Origin: Cololabis saira
Taxonomy: Eukaryota > Chordata > Actinopteri > Beloniformes > Belonidae
Length of the DNA: 64,000 bases
Assembly (NCBI RefSeq): GCF_033807715.1
Contig: NC_084599.1
Location: 31,704,125-31,768,124 of the forward strand
Direction of reading: 5' to 3'
Each line of letters opens with the position of its first letter. Positions within the stretch are counted from its first letter, which is position 1. A model generated the notes under the pieces. It saw only the letters and a program-made list of their open reading frames with translations, was not told where the DNA came from and ran no database searches. Below are positions 13,501 through 23,483 of this stretch, piece by piece. Position numbers and translations under genes: made by a program.

Positions 13501-15925
13501 AATAAGTAGGAAAATCTGCCAGTGGGACAAGATTTATCTTCTCATTACAAGCAAAAAAATCTTGTTCCACTGGCAGATTTTCCTACTTATTTCAAGTGAA
13601 AATCTACCTGAAACAGGTGAAAATTGTTGTTTTTTCCAGTGGTGAGTCTTGTTTTAAGTGTAATGAGATTTTTCTTTTACTAAAATGAGACATTTTAACT
13701 AGAAATAAGACAAATATTCTTGTTAAGATTTAGAGTTTTTGCAGTGATCCATTTTACTTTTCCTGTGAAGGACAGAGTCATATTGATAAGTTCAGAAAAC
13801 TGTTTTTTATTTTTGTGTTGATGTATTTGATGTAAGCCCAGTGGATATTTAAAGCTTACAGAAGGCTGCATTTAAGTGCTGCCATGTCATTCCTGCTGTA
13901 TTTCTGCAGGTGTTTTGGTCAGTGCTATTATTTGTAATATATTATAGTATTTGTAATCTGCACAAATTATCTGTCCCCATGTGATAAAATCCCCCATCCC
14001 CCCTGATTTTTTTTAACAACTCGAGTGCTGCATATATGTAATTGACCAACACAGTGAGTGGGGTGATGGCCTGAAAGCAACATTTGGTTGAAGTGTAACA
14101 ACAGTTTTATCAGACTGTGCAGGGTTGCCTCTGGAACTACAGAAGGTTTCATGACTTCCTTTTTAAATATCCATTAGTACTTCTCAAATACTTAAAAACG
14201 GCCTGAGGGGAAGTCTTGCTGGTTTTGAAAACAAAAATTGAAAAATATTTTTTTTTTTTTTAAATATGTGGGTCGGGAGAAAGAAACAACTGAGCTTTAT
14301 AGCCCCCACCCCCGTCTAATTTCTGAGGCAGTTAACTCGTGTGATGTTAATTTGCGGTTACATTATCATACATTATGCATGTTCAACGCATCTATGAAAC
14401 ACGCCGACTATGGGAAGTGTTGGCAACGGGTTTTCACACATAAAGAGCTGAGCTGAACAATGAATCAGCACCATAGTTGCCTCACCTTTTTGTGACATCA
14501 TAATCACGGTTTCCTTCAACAAATATGTTGTACCCTGTCAATCAGCCAAAGGTATCCACATGAGGAAATATACTGCATCTCAGCCCCTAAACAGTGTGGA
14601 TTTTAACATGCATGAGAGCCACAAATATTTTCCTTTGTCAGTCCACACAACTTTAATCCTCACCAGTCCAGCTATGTTGTGTAATTAAAGAGTCATGAAC
14701 TGTAAATGCGTATGATATACTGGACCCATGACGTAAATAACAAAATAATTCTCCTTCTCCTCTGCAATTAGGTACCTTCCTGGGGTGATGGGTGATGGCT
14801 TGGCCAATCAGATCAACAACCCGGAGGTGGAACTCGACATCACGAAGCCAGACATGACCATCCGGCAGCAGATCATGCAACTGAAAATAATGAGCAACAG
14901 GCTGAAAAATGCCCTGGATGGCAATGATGTGGACTTCCAGGATGCAAGTGGGTCTTTCAAACATTTGTAGTGTACATTTCAGGGACTTTGTGTCTATAAT
15001 ATCTCTTGTAGGACTCTTCTGAATGCTCTAACATTGGAAGGGGGCTGATTACGGGACTTCAGCCACGGCTGATTACTGGAATTTGAGGGCAAAATACTGC
15101 CCAAAAACAATAGAGGTCTGATTATAGTTTTTCCGTAACATTTATATCAATCTAATGGTAAAAACAGAATCATTTCCATACCTATGTTTAGGAGTTTATT
15201 CCATTAGAGAGCAACTCATTTGTCAAAACACAAAGGGTCTTTCTTGTCGGTTGTGGAAGTCGAGTCCTCATGCGACGACAGTTGACCAGAAGGGAGAAAA
15301 CCTCGTTCCATGTTTCATTTTATTTTTTTTACAGTTTATGCAGCCTTTGCGTTTTTTTTTATATATCATATGGTTACTACCTTTAGATAACACTAAATCC
15401 TACACATGGACCTTTTAAAATATTCATTCTAGTCTTGAATGTCACAGTAAAATTCTGAATCTGAGGGCTCAGATCATTGTGGTCTCCTCCAAGCCCAATA
15501 ATATAGTTTTTAAATTGATCTAGATCCACACTGACATTTAATTTGACACACCTCACTTCTGCAGTAAGTTTTATTGGAAGTCAGACTATATGTATTTGCT
15601 TAATCTTGTTTAAAAATGGACGAAAAGCATAAGTTGGTTACTTTTAAGCCAGTCTATTTCTGTAAAGAGCAACTGAAATGGAAAAAAGAAAATCTCTTTT
15701 TTAAGAAGGTATGTTTTTAATTATCCGTCTGTTATCCTTCCAGGCGATGACATCAGTGGCTCAGGAAGCGGGATGTGTCTCGGTGGTCAGTGTTCTCGGA
15801 GCAGACCGGGATTGTACGCCTACTCACCAGACAACAACCGAGTCCGCGCTGCAGCCGCACCTCAGCCCGCCATCTGCAGCCTCCTACTGCTGCTCCCGCT
15901 GACCGTCCTGCTGCTCCAGCGATGA
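3656..15925 (+). CDS. gpc1: Glypican-1, exons 2-10 (exon 1 outside window)
   Basis: Glypican-1 is the core protein of a cell-surface heparan sulfate proteoglycan. It is tethered by a GPI anchor and acts as a co-receptor for FGF, Wnt, Hedgehog and similar ligands. Joined exons are 3656-3814, 6888-7105, 8401-8574, 9987-10152, 10432-10562, 11037-11174, 11373-11497, 14772-14947 and 15744-15925: 1,469 coding bases, 489 residues plus stop, with every GT-AG junction in phase. Diagnostic blocks include [57 protein letters not shown] and [10 protein letters not shown], as I remember vertebrate GPC1. Thirteen of the 14 invariant glypican cysteines are present; the other should be in exon 1. The C-terminus has an SGSGSG glycosaminoglycan site and a hydrophobic GPI signal. 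With an exon 1 of about 55 codons the length fits the usual 550-560 residues. GPC2, GPC4 and GPC6 fit less well. Which teleost co-orthologue (a or b) it is cannot be decided. Confidence 0.97.
4763..5157. mobile_element. hAT-like miniature element, 395 bp, perfect 8-bp TSD
   Basis: The left end TAGGGCTGTGCGATT and the right end AATCGCCCAGCCCTA are inverted copies with few mismatches. The flanks 4755-4762 and 5158-5165 are both CAAAGCAG, an exact 8-bp target-site duplication, which is the hAT signature. The interior is rich in ATCGATT-type palindromic sequence with no transposase. It sits in gpc1 intron 2. Confidence 0.88.
5820..6468. mobile_element. TTAA-ended miniature element, right end lost
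   Basis: It begins TTAAAGGGGACCTATTATG at 5820, and its body is the same family as the complete copy at 25284-26446: shared blocks include GACGCGATACACCGCTACG, the CGGACGCCCTG region and CTCAATAAAGTGGCAGCTGC. The homology stops near GACATGGTGTTT at 6468 and the matching right terminal repeat is absent. Several short open frames here are element sequence, not genes. Confidence 0.75.
6888..7105 (+). CDS. gpc1: gpc1 exon 3
   Basis: The acceptor is CTTCTTCCAG before 6888 and the donor is GTGAGT at 7106. It encodes [36 protein letters not shown] and [16 protein letters not shown], which align with the human SERTLQ, LYTQN, DLYSELRLYYRG and EFWARLLERLF blocks. It ends in phase 0 after SAPTD. A longer open frame that begins at 6836 includes intron sequence; the conserved protein starts only at 6888. 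Confidence 0.96.
7141..7288 (+). repeat. 148-bp direct repeat, left copy
   Basis: From AGGTACACAAATACATTG to GTCTAGGGTC this segment is repeated at 8055-8202. The copies differ by a few single-base changes and small indels only. It contains no recognisable mobile-element end of its own. Confidence 0.9.
7289..8055. mobile_element. TIR element between 148-bp direct repeats
   Basis: The left end TAGGGCTGGGCGATATATCG and the right end ...GGTCCATATCGCCCAGCCCTA form terminal inverted repeats of the same type as the 4763-5157 hAT-like element. The interior has poly-A/poly-T tracts at about 7379-7435 and 7507-7535 and AT-rich sequence, with no transposase. Unlike its relatives it lacks an 8-bp target duplication; a 148-bp direct repeat abuts each side. 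Confidence 0.82.
8055..8202 (+). repeat. 148-bp direct repeat, right copy
   Basis: This is the second copy of 7141-7288 and starts at the last base of the TIR element. Differences from the left copy include one A fewer in an A run, one extra C before the GGGGG run, CTG to CGG, and TCT to TCC near the end. High identity points to a recent duplication. Confidence 0.9.
8401..8574 (+). CDS. gpc1: gpc1 exon 4
   Basis: The acceptor CGTCTGACAG ends at 8400 and the donor GTGAGT starts at 8575. The 58 codons are phase 0 at both ends and read [34 protein letters not shown] and [19 protein letters not shown]. The residues match the glypican helical core, and the cysteine in YLEC is one of the 14 invariant ones. 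Confidence 0.96.
8575..9986 (+). other. gpc1: gpc1 intron 4
   Basis: A 1.4-kb intron with ordinary AT-rich sequence. A short run of ATCGT/ATCATT units lies at about 9482-9515. I saw no coding signal and no clear element ends. Confidence 0.85.
9987..10152 (+). CDS. gpc1: gpc1 exon 5, cysteine-rich
   Basis: The acceptor ATTCCAG precedes 9987 and the donor GTGAGA follows 10152. The exon encodes [20 protein letters not shown], then [20 protein letters not shown] and a WQNLI end. Six invariant cysteines lie here, more than in any other exon. It ends in phase 1 and joins exon 6 as an aspartate codon. The block resembles GPC1 more than GPC4 or GPC6 in the PLGPEC start and NQADLD end. Confidence 0.97.
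10432..10562 (+). CDS. gpc1: gpc1 exon 6
   Basis: The acceptor CTCCTGCTCAG ends at 10431 and the donor GTAAGA starts at 10563. Including the split first codon it supplies 44 residues, starting [10 protein letters not shown] and ending [12 protein letters not shown], equivalent to the human segment from SMVLITDKFWG to LQDNRDTLTAK. The end is phase 0. Confidence 0.95.
10563..11036 (+). other. gpc1: gpc1 intron 6
   Basis: A 474-bp intron between validated splice sites, with nothing distinctive inside. Introns 5 (10153-10431) and 7 (11175-11372) are shorter and equally plain. Confidence 0.85.
11037..11174 (+). CDS. gpc1: gpc1 exon 7
   Basis: The acceptor GTGTGTGCAG ends at 11036 and the donor GTGCGT starts at 11175. 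The 46 codons start [10 protein letters not shown], with one invariant cysteine, and pass through a basic, poorly conserved linker (HEQKRKSGS) to RLEMQ. The same position in human GPC1 also carries a basic KRRR linker. Both boundaries are phase 0. Confidence 0.93.
11373..11497 (+). CDS. gpc1: gpc1 exon 8
   Basis: The acceptor TTTGTTTCCAG ends at 11372 and the donor GTGAGA starts at 11498. It encodes [19 protein letters not shown], an LCDK cysteine and KCWNGMTKA, matching the human DFWISLPGTLC and DRCWNGMARGRY blocks. It ends in phase 2, giving the arginine codon shared with exon 9. Confidence 0.96.
12699..13300. mobile_element. Possible TTAA-type miniature element
   Basis: The left end TTAAAGACCCCATATGATGC resembles the terminal repeat of a very common teleost miniature family, recalled from memory as beginning TTAAAGACCCCATATTATGC. 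The right terminal repeat was not recognised, so the right limit is a guess. A 147-codon open frame at 12856-13299 lies inside it and has no protein-family character. Confidence 0.4.
13313..14030. mobile_element. hAT-like element, 718 bp, perfect 8-bp TSD
   Basis: The left end CAGTACTGGAGTTGAGGGGG and the right end CCTGATTTTTTTTAACAACTCGAGTGCTG are inverted relatives (CAG[T/C]ACT[G/C]GAGTTG). The flanks 13305-13312 and 14031-14038 are both CATATATG, an exact 8-bp duplication typical of hAT elements. The interior is non-coding and contains the foldback at 13465-13628. It lies in gpc1 intron 8. Confidence 0.87.
13465..13628. repeat. Foldback hairpin inside hAT-like element
   Basis: The left arm from ACAATTTTCACCTGTTTC through AAATCTGCCAGTGG is repeated in reverse complement on the right, from CCACTGGCAGATTTTCC through GAAACAGGTGAAAATTGT. 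Arms are about 70-75 bp with a loop of roughly 20 bp. It may be part of the enclosing element or a nested insertion. Confidence 0.8.
14772..14947 (+). CDS. gpc1: gpc1 exon 9
   Basis: The acceptor TCTGCAATTAG ends at 14771 and the donor is GTGGGT at 14948. It encodes [20 protein letters not shown], then [19 protein letters not shown] and [10 protein letters not shown] with small substitutions. This is the most conserved stretch and the clearest separation of GPC1 from its paralogues. It ends in phase 1. Confidence 0.97.
14948..15743 (+). other. gpc1: gpc1 intron 9
   Basis: A 796-bp intron between the GTGGGT donor and the TATCCTTCCAG acceptor. It is plain AT-rich sequence with short T runs and no recognised element. 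Confidence 0.85.
15744..15925 (+). CDS. gpc1: gpc1 last exon: heparan sulfate site and GPI signal
   Basis: The acceptor TATCCTTCCAG ends at 15743 and the stop codon TGA is at 15923-15925. The exon starts [17 protein letters not shown]. Three Ser-Gly pairs at 15755-15772 just after two acidic residues are the expected heparan sulfate attachment cluster, and two nearby cysteines match the human CLDDLC pair. It ends with a small-residue stretch (RAAAAPQPA), a plausible GPI-cleavage region, and a hydrophobic tail [15 protein letters not shown]. The segment between the sites and the tail is shorter than in human. Confidence 0.95.
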
Positions 15926-17360
15926 TGGACGGCCGCTGCCTCCTGTCGGGCCCTGGGGGCCAGCGCGGGACTGAACAATGGGAGAAGGGAGGGTGGGGCT
16001 TGTCTGGTGGAAGACTGGAACAGAACTTTGCCAAAAAGAAAAAAAAAAGACATTTTGGACACTAAGTGGACATTTTTCTTTAACTAAAGAAAAAAAACAA
16101 CTAAGTGCAGTCTTTATTTTGCTGAGTTTGAATATGTCTTAGTTGGACTGTGATTTAGTTTGTTCAGCTGGTTTGAGTGGACGATGACTGATGGCTGGTG
16201 GAAGATGCTGTCAGGAAATACAGAGCAGGAATGATGATGTAAGTGGGTCTGATTATGAAGATAATTAATGTCTAATTAGCTCCAGTGTCCAGGTGCCCTT
16301 ATCGGTGATGCATTCAACAAGACTCTAAGTTTTTCTTTTGTTTTTTTTTTTGTATTATTATTTTTTTTGTATTTTATTTTGTAACTTGAGTCAAGGTTGG
16401 CTACTTTAACAAACATTGCATACGCTGTAAATCTTTATGTACATAACCTTAAAGACTGGCACAGTATTGAGCCATGAATGTACAATATGATACTCTGTTG
16501 GCAATTAATCCCCAATTAATCTGTGATGTAGTCGTCCAGGCGTGGTGGCAAGAAACAAATACAGTCGTAATTAACTTTTTGAAGTATTGCAAACAAAATA
16601 TCACACTTCTAAAATATATGAAAACATTGTGATTGCAAGATTTCACCTCACTTTTATTTTGTGAGAATAAGAAATGTTCACATTTTTCGAGACTCATCAC
16701 CTTTTTGTAAAACAAATTGAAAAAGTATTATCAAAGCGCCGAAAAAACAAGCACATACAAACATTTTTTTTCTGTCTTTAGTTCTGTCTTATGAAGGCAG
16801 AAATTGACAATACTTTGACACGCCTGGTTGCAACCATTAAAAGTGACTTAAGGGAGGTACTCACTACATAGAACACATTTCAAAACGCTAATGTGAGCGA
16901 AGACTGCCTGATAAATGCACATTTCTGTTAAGTAAAATCAACAGACAATGACTGTAGGTTAAACCAAAGCTACTACACTCTACACATTTGTTCTCACAGC
17001 AGAAAATGCCCAAGGTATGTTGAACATGTGAAACCCACTCGTTTTGTTTTACGTTGTCGTGTTAAAGCAAAGGCATCACTGGAATACCAAACATGATCAG
17101 CTCTGAAAATGCTCTGTTTTTGTACATATGGAGGTATTTTCAAAATTCCATCGACATTTGCTGAGTGATGTGTTGTTTAAACTAGCATGCCTCTCTCTCT
17201 GTATGTCTTCAACACTAAACTGGTACACACCAACATCCTGATTTACACAAATGGCAGAAGTAGTACATGCAAACACATTTACACACTCGGGGACTGTGTA
17301 TTAAGCTGGTTTCTAATCATCAGTGTATTTAATGATGCATTTCATCCATTAAACTCTGTT
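15926..17360 (+). other. gpc1: gpc1 3' UTR, 3' limit uncertain
   Basis: Sequence after the gpc1 stop is AT-rich and without a conserved open frame, as expected of a 3' untranslated region. I saw no canonical AATAAA between the stop and about 17.6 kb. The variant ATTAAA occurs near 16837 and near 17348, and either could serve as the poly(A) signal. The Rex3 fragment that starts near 17765 marks sequence that is probably intergenic. The end given here is a guess. Confidence 0.45.
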
Positions 17361-17764
17361 TGATTGTAAAAGAGGATTATTTCCATTAATGGTTTAATTT
17401 GATAGGGAATGCCTTCTGTCTTTTCTCTTTTCCCTTCTCTTTTTCAATTTTCGGGACCCTCCCTAAAGCTTTCTACAATGGAAAAAAAGAAAATCTTACA
17501 TTTGTAATTTTTTAAATCTCTGGACTTTTAATTCCCTGACATAAGTACAAAGGAAATGAACAAAGAAGAAAAACAAACTAAGGTGCTGAACACAAAAGGA
17601 CTGTTGGTCTCATACCTGCATGACTGGTCCACAGCAGTTTTAATGATATTCCCTTCTGCTCTATATCCTCTTATAACTGTCCAAACATAGATTTATTCTC
17701 ACGTAGGAAAGTGTTGTATGTAAAGATCAAGATTGAAAGACTCCAGTTATTGAACGTAGACATG

Positions 17765-18096
17765 GTCACATAACCAGTTGAGGTGGTACAGGCATCTGAT
17801 AAGGACCCGAGGGAGGTGTTTAGGCAAGTCCAACGAGACAGAGGTCCCAGGGCAGACCTAGGAAATGGTGGAGAGACTATGTATCTCTCATCTGGCTTGG
17901 GAAAACTTTGGTATTCCCCAGAACAGCTAGAGGGAGTGGCTGGATACAGGATGGATTAAGCCTCTTTGCTTAGGATGCTGCCCCCATGACCCAAACTTAA
18001 GATAAGTGGAAGTGGATGGATGGATGGATGGATGGATGGATGGATGGATGGATGGATGGATGGATGGATGGATGGATGGATGGATAGATAGATAGT
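17765..18096 (+). mobile_element. Rex3-like LINE 3' end with GGAT tail
   Basis: The segment matches, with decay, the 3' end of the longer copy at 46340-48216: CAGTTGAGGTGG, GGTGGAGAGACTATGTATCTC and GCTGCCCCCATGACCC align with CAGCTGAGG, CTGGAGAGACTATGTCTCTC and GCTGCCCCCTGCGACCC. It runs into GATAAGTGGA and then a (GGAT)n tail from about 18013 that ends in GATA units. GATG-type tails are characteristic of Rex3. It is strongly 5'-truncated, as is usual for LINE insertions. Confidence 0.8.
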
Positions 18097-18122
18097 AACA
18101 TACAATAATTTAGACTTTCTAA

Positions 18123-18693
<571 letters not shown>

Positions 18694-21055
18694 CTTTCTA
18701 AGACCCATAAGCTCCATCTCTACATTTATAAGTTTAATTTTCAGGAAATTGTAGCCACCAAGGAGTTTTTGAGCATTTATATTGCTATGGACTAGCAGCT
18801 ATTGTGAGATCAGGTTTCATTGCGCTTCCCTTTGGTTCCCTACTGCTTTTATCAATTATCTCCTCACACAGTTATCTGCCACTGGCAGCCCACACAGGCA
18901 GCATAGCTGTCCACCACTGGGTGATTCCAAAAACTAGTGAATAAGAAAAAAGTGAGCTCTCAGGCAGGAGGGCCTATAAGGCTATATTCACACTGCCAAC
19001 CAAAACCCTGTTTTCAGCATATCCAGACAGATGTGACAATTTAAAATGCCAAAAATCATATGAAATGCTTTTTTTTTTCTTTCTGCACTGGATTTAAACC
19101 ACACACAGACATGATTTCAAATGCAAATCCAATTAGATTTACACAGATTTATCCCGGTCCAAACCATCTGGCTGCTTGAACGGGATTTCATACTCTTTGG
19201 TGTCTTTTACAATTCACTGTGACGGTGGGATTCCTCAACTCGTTACCCTCAGCTGTCTCTTAGATAACAGCTAATCTTCCTGAACCATACACCAAGATTC
19301 CAAGAATGTTTACATGGTCAAATGAAACATTTTGGTACATCTACCTGTAGGTATATCTCAAGGCCATATATCAGGAATTGCTTGACAGAATCAGTGGATT
19401 TAGAACTTTGTGGAATCCTCACACCCAATAGAATTAATATGCAATTCCCAAATCCACGTGACTTCTTTTAATCAGAACATAGATTTTATTTTTCTCTCAT
19501 CATAGTTCTCCATAGCCCAGCGTTCATACCCTCTTGCCAGTAGCAGAAACTATCAGAGGGAAAAAGAACATTATTTTGATTTGACACAGACCTGAGATTG
19601 CATAGAGTTTTGCACTAGAATATGATTTATGGAGGCAAAACACCAAAGGTAAGATTGAAAGTAGTTGTGTTTTGTCGTCCCTTTGGCTGCTGGCTCAGGG
19701 AGCTCAGTGAGTTTTGCTTTGTGTGGAAAAGAAAAAAGCGATTGATCTCTCTGTCATCTGTCCAGAGAGGTTAAAGGACTGGGAAATAAATCAGCTTGAC
19801 TTAGAGGATGAACTGAATGGCTGCATAAATGACCAGTATGAGACAAATATAGGTTTTTTTTTTTTAAATGCATGCTTTTAATGCATGCAAAGTTACTTTA
19901 GTGGGGTCCAAAAACTGAAAATACAAAAAGAAAGAAAAATACATTAAAAAGACAGCACAACTGGTCCCTTTAGAAAAAGCCACAGTTCAAAAAATGTGGT
20001 TAAATCTGAAAATAAATCTGAGTTAAAGGAAGAACAATTATAATTCTTTTTAAAATTGTATTTTTTTAATTGAAGCAAAATTCCTGATGAGTAACTTTAG
20101 ATTTGCATTAAGATTGGGATTTTCAAATCGAAGAATCGGTCATTTTGACCTGAATGACAGGAAAAACTATACATTTCTTTATCTTTTAAAAGTACAAAAG
20201 TGTTTGATCAGTTGATGAAAAGTGGATCTTTAGAAGATTTAATGGAGCCAGGATTCCTATTTTCTTCTGTTTCCAGTCCTTGCACTAGATACAGCTTCAC
20301 CAAGAGAAAAAGTAAATAAATAGCTTTTCCAAAATGTTTAACCGCAGCTTTTAACGGTCACGTCCCACTAAAAGCACATCTGCTGATGTCAGCACCAACA
20401 AATCTGTCCAGATGCAGAATTTTATTCCAGGCCACATAACACAGCAAGAGCATTTACTTCTTTCCACAGCAGCTTTGAATGACAGCTCAGCCAGATTCAG
20501 ATACCTGATACTTTCAACTGCAGGATGGACCGGGAGCCTAATCTACTCCCACATATCACTCCACTCCAATCAAGATGCTATAAAAGTAGGTTACACTATT
20601 TCTATAAAAAGCACTGGCTTGTTATCTATCTATGTCACAGCTATGAATAAAAATACAGCTCTCTGTGACAGTCAGACATGCCTCATCTTACTCTTCATCA
20701 CTTGTCAGGTAATCCTCGAGAGCTTGAATCCAAAACAACTGGGATTCATTCTCTTGAACTGAGAAAAAAAAAGTATTCCAGTTGCCTTTGAGGATTACCA
20801 TGACCCGGATGACTGAGAATCCACACAGCACCAGTCAGGGTTTTGAATTTAATAAATGATTTATTTTCCTGGTGCCGGTGCCTTAAGGTTATAAAGAAGT
20901 GCTGGGTGTTTTGGTTCATAGGGTTCACATTTAATTTCTGAGCATCATCGCCTTAGGAAACTGTGACCGAGGTAGCCGGAAGCAAATATCTGACGTCTTT
21001 TCTGCATTGCATGTCTGTTTTGAAACATGTCTTGTAATTGTGATGGGTGTGGAAC

Positions 21056-22031
21056 TTAAAAGGAACCCTGGCTATTAAGACATGTAGGTCTTAAAAGATA
21101 AATGTTGGTATCAATTATAACAATGTGATATAAAAAACCTTTTTGATGTCTCCGTTTTTATAAAATTTGAAAATATAATTTAACTCGTAGGTCGCCATTG
21201 TTGTTTACATTCTGGGTAGTGACGTCACACGGTGGCTCCTGCCAACCCCCGTCCACTGTTTTGACACCCAGAAACAGATGAAAACACAGCTAAACAGGTG
21301 ACGGCGCACCAGAAACACAGATCAAAACACAGCTAAACATTAAGGTGACGGCGCACCTACAAAAAAGTAAAAAAAAAAAAAAGTACAGCACCATACAGCA
21401 TGAACTATAAAAACACCATAAAACCCAGATAGACTAACAGACCACACGTTTCAACTAGCAGATAGCCGATGCTACAATAAAAACCCCAGCCAGATCTGGC
21501 GTCATTAAATTAAATAAAGATTTTCTTGCCTATTTGACGTGAAGTCTGCGCCTCCCGTTTCGTCAAAGTCCCGGGCCAGTCCCCTCAGCTTCTGGTCTGT
21601 CATCAAACGGTGGACACAGCACCGAAGCCGGTTTTAGGGGGGGGAGAGGGGTGGGCTATGCCCACCCAAACGTGCCTCCTGCACACCGGTGGCGGCGAGA
21701 GCGGATGGCGGTGCGCTGCAGGCTGTAGAGCCACGGCTACGCCGTCTACGCCGTACCCTACGGCGTAGCCGGCGTAGGGTGCGGCGTAGGGTACGGCGTG
21801 GGCTCCTGCGTAGCCGGCGTAGCCTCGGTGCTGGGTCCACCGTTTGATGACAGACCAGAGGCTGAGGGGACTGGCCCGGGACTTTGACGAAACGGGAGGC
21901 GCAGACTTCGCGTCAAATAGGCAAGAACATCACGAAGACATCAACAAGGTTTTTTATATCACATTGTTATAATTGATACCAACATTTATCTTTTAAGACC
22001 TACATGTCTTAATAGCCAGGGTTCCTTTTAA
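21056..22031. mobile_element. Foldback element, 976 bp, TTAA ends
   Basis: The left arm 21056-21141 (TTAAAAGGAACCCTGGCTAT onward) reappears in reverse complement at 21945-22031, ending GCCAGGGTTCCTTTTAA. A second, inner pair of arms lies at about 21535-21625 and 21838-21927 (blocks CGTTTCGTCAAAGTCCCGGG and its complement). The central loop is GC-rich with repeated CTACGGCGTAG motifs. TTAA at both ends suggests piggyBac-type target choice, but this is not proven. No transposase is present. Confidence 0.85.
21713..21837. repeat. GC-rich palindromic ACGGCGTAG cluster
   Basis: In the loop of the foldback, CTACGCCGTA, CCTACGGCGTAGC and GCGTAGGGT motifs recur many times in both orientations. The same motif family occurs at 29697-29815 and 50134-50555. 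An arginine-rich open frame on the minus strand is a by-product. Confidence 0.75.
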
Positions 22032-23483
22032 AGCATAAACGGAGCTGATTATTTTTTAGGTGTAGGACTGCACATTGAAGCAGCTACCTATCACTGCACA
22101 GTCGACTTTTGCACCGTTCGGTCTTGCCATAAAGACGATTAAACGACGCTCAGCACTGTGTCTGACCCATCTGTCTGTGGTGGAAATTTTTTCCTTGAGT
22201 CCCCCATGGCAGAGTTATATCTTATCAAAGTGTTTCTTCAACTCCTGTGGTGCAATTCAAAAGAGTAAACTTAATTTTAGAGACTGGTGCAGCAACCAGA
22301 AGGACTGAGATCAATGTTCCGGTGTCCATTTGAAGCCGGGGGGATATTTTAACAGCCTCCAGCAACCCATTTTTATAAGAAGCAATTCCTTAAATGAGCT
22401 TCTACTCTCAGAAAGCTGTCAATGCATACGGCATGCACACCAGCAAATATTGAATAAAATTGGTGCTGTGGACTCTTTTGAGATCTCATGCTGAGAGGCA
22501 AGGCAATGAAAAGCTAGAAAAAAAAGCATTAATGTGACAAGGGCTTGAAACGGCCCCTGCTGCTGTGTGTGCACATTCTGAAAAACAGAAACAAAGCCTA
22601 GTCAGTAAATCATCTTCCGTCAAATCATCAAAACACTTTTGTGCACATTGTGCATGTGCAGAAAGCTGAACATAAAGAGAGCGTACATGCAAATGCAGAT
22701 GTATTCTTGCATTAAATCACAAAACCTTTTTTTTTAAATAACAACAAAAAACAAAAACATGTTTGCAATCCCAGAGAGTATTAAACCCCTCAAAACATTA
22801 TTTCTAAGTTTATCTGAAGGTTTCATATTCCATGAAAATGCATTTCGTTTCTTCTGGTTGAAGCTTAAGTCCCGGCGACAGCTCAGTAAGTGATACGGGA
22901 ATTTTCACTCTGGCAGATTAAACTCGTGTTCAGCTTCAGCTCGTACCAGTGAGAGTTACGAAAATTGTTCCAAGCTAAAGGGTGCTAGGAGAATATTTAG
23001 GCAAATGTTACTCCACACAGTCCTGAGAGGTGAGTAAACATGAGTGAAAATGCCTGTGTAGGTGTTATCCTCTTAATCCTCTTCATCCCCTGCAACACAA
23101 GGCTGTATACTCTGGTATAGTCTTGGCATTTTCTCTTATGCTGCAAAACCTTTTTTCTCCATGTATCAAATTAACCCTGGAGGTCTCTCCTGGAGAGACT
23201 ATCAACTCTTCCTTTTTAGTCTTAGTTCTTAAGCTACAAAACGGAGGGATGAGGCACACAGTCAAGGTTTTTCACTGTGTTGAAAAGTACAAAATGTTAT
23301 AAATGATTAATTTTTTCAGTATCAGGCCAAGTCTCAGTAGTAGAAATGTCCAAGGAAATGAGGTTGTGCTAAATATTTACGTACTTTGCTGCATCTTATT
23401 GTGTAACAGTAAATCTTCCAAAGGGCCCGACCCCCTGACGGATCGGTAGAACACTGACCGACTGTGAATATCTGATTAATCCA

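Larger units (their letters stand above)
11498..14771 (+). other. gpc1: gpc1 intron 8
   Basis: A 3.3-kb intron. Its left half (to about 12.7 kb) holds no recognised feature. Its right half carries a TTAA-type repeat from 12699 and a complete hAT-like element at 13313-14030. From 14040 to the exon 9 acceptor only a poly-T tract near 14250 stands out. Confidence 0.85.

Noticed and set aside
21634..21840. Arginine-rich minus-strand open frame
   Set aside because: Produced by the repeated TACGCCGTAG palindromes of the foldback loop.
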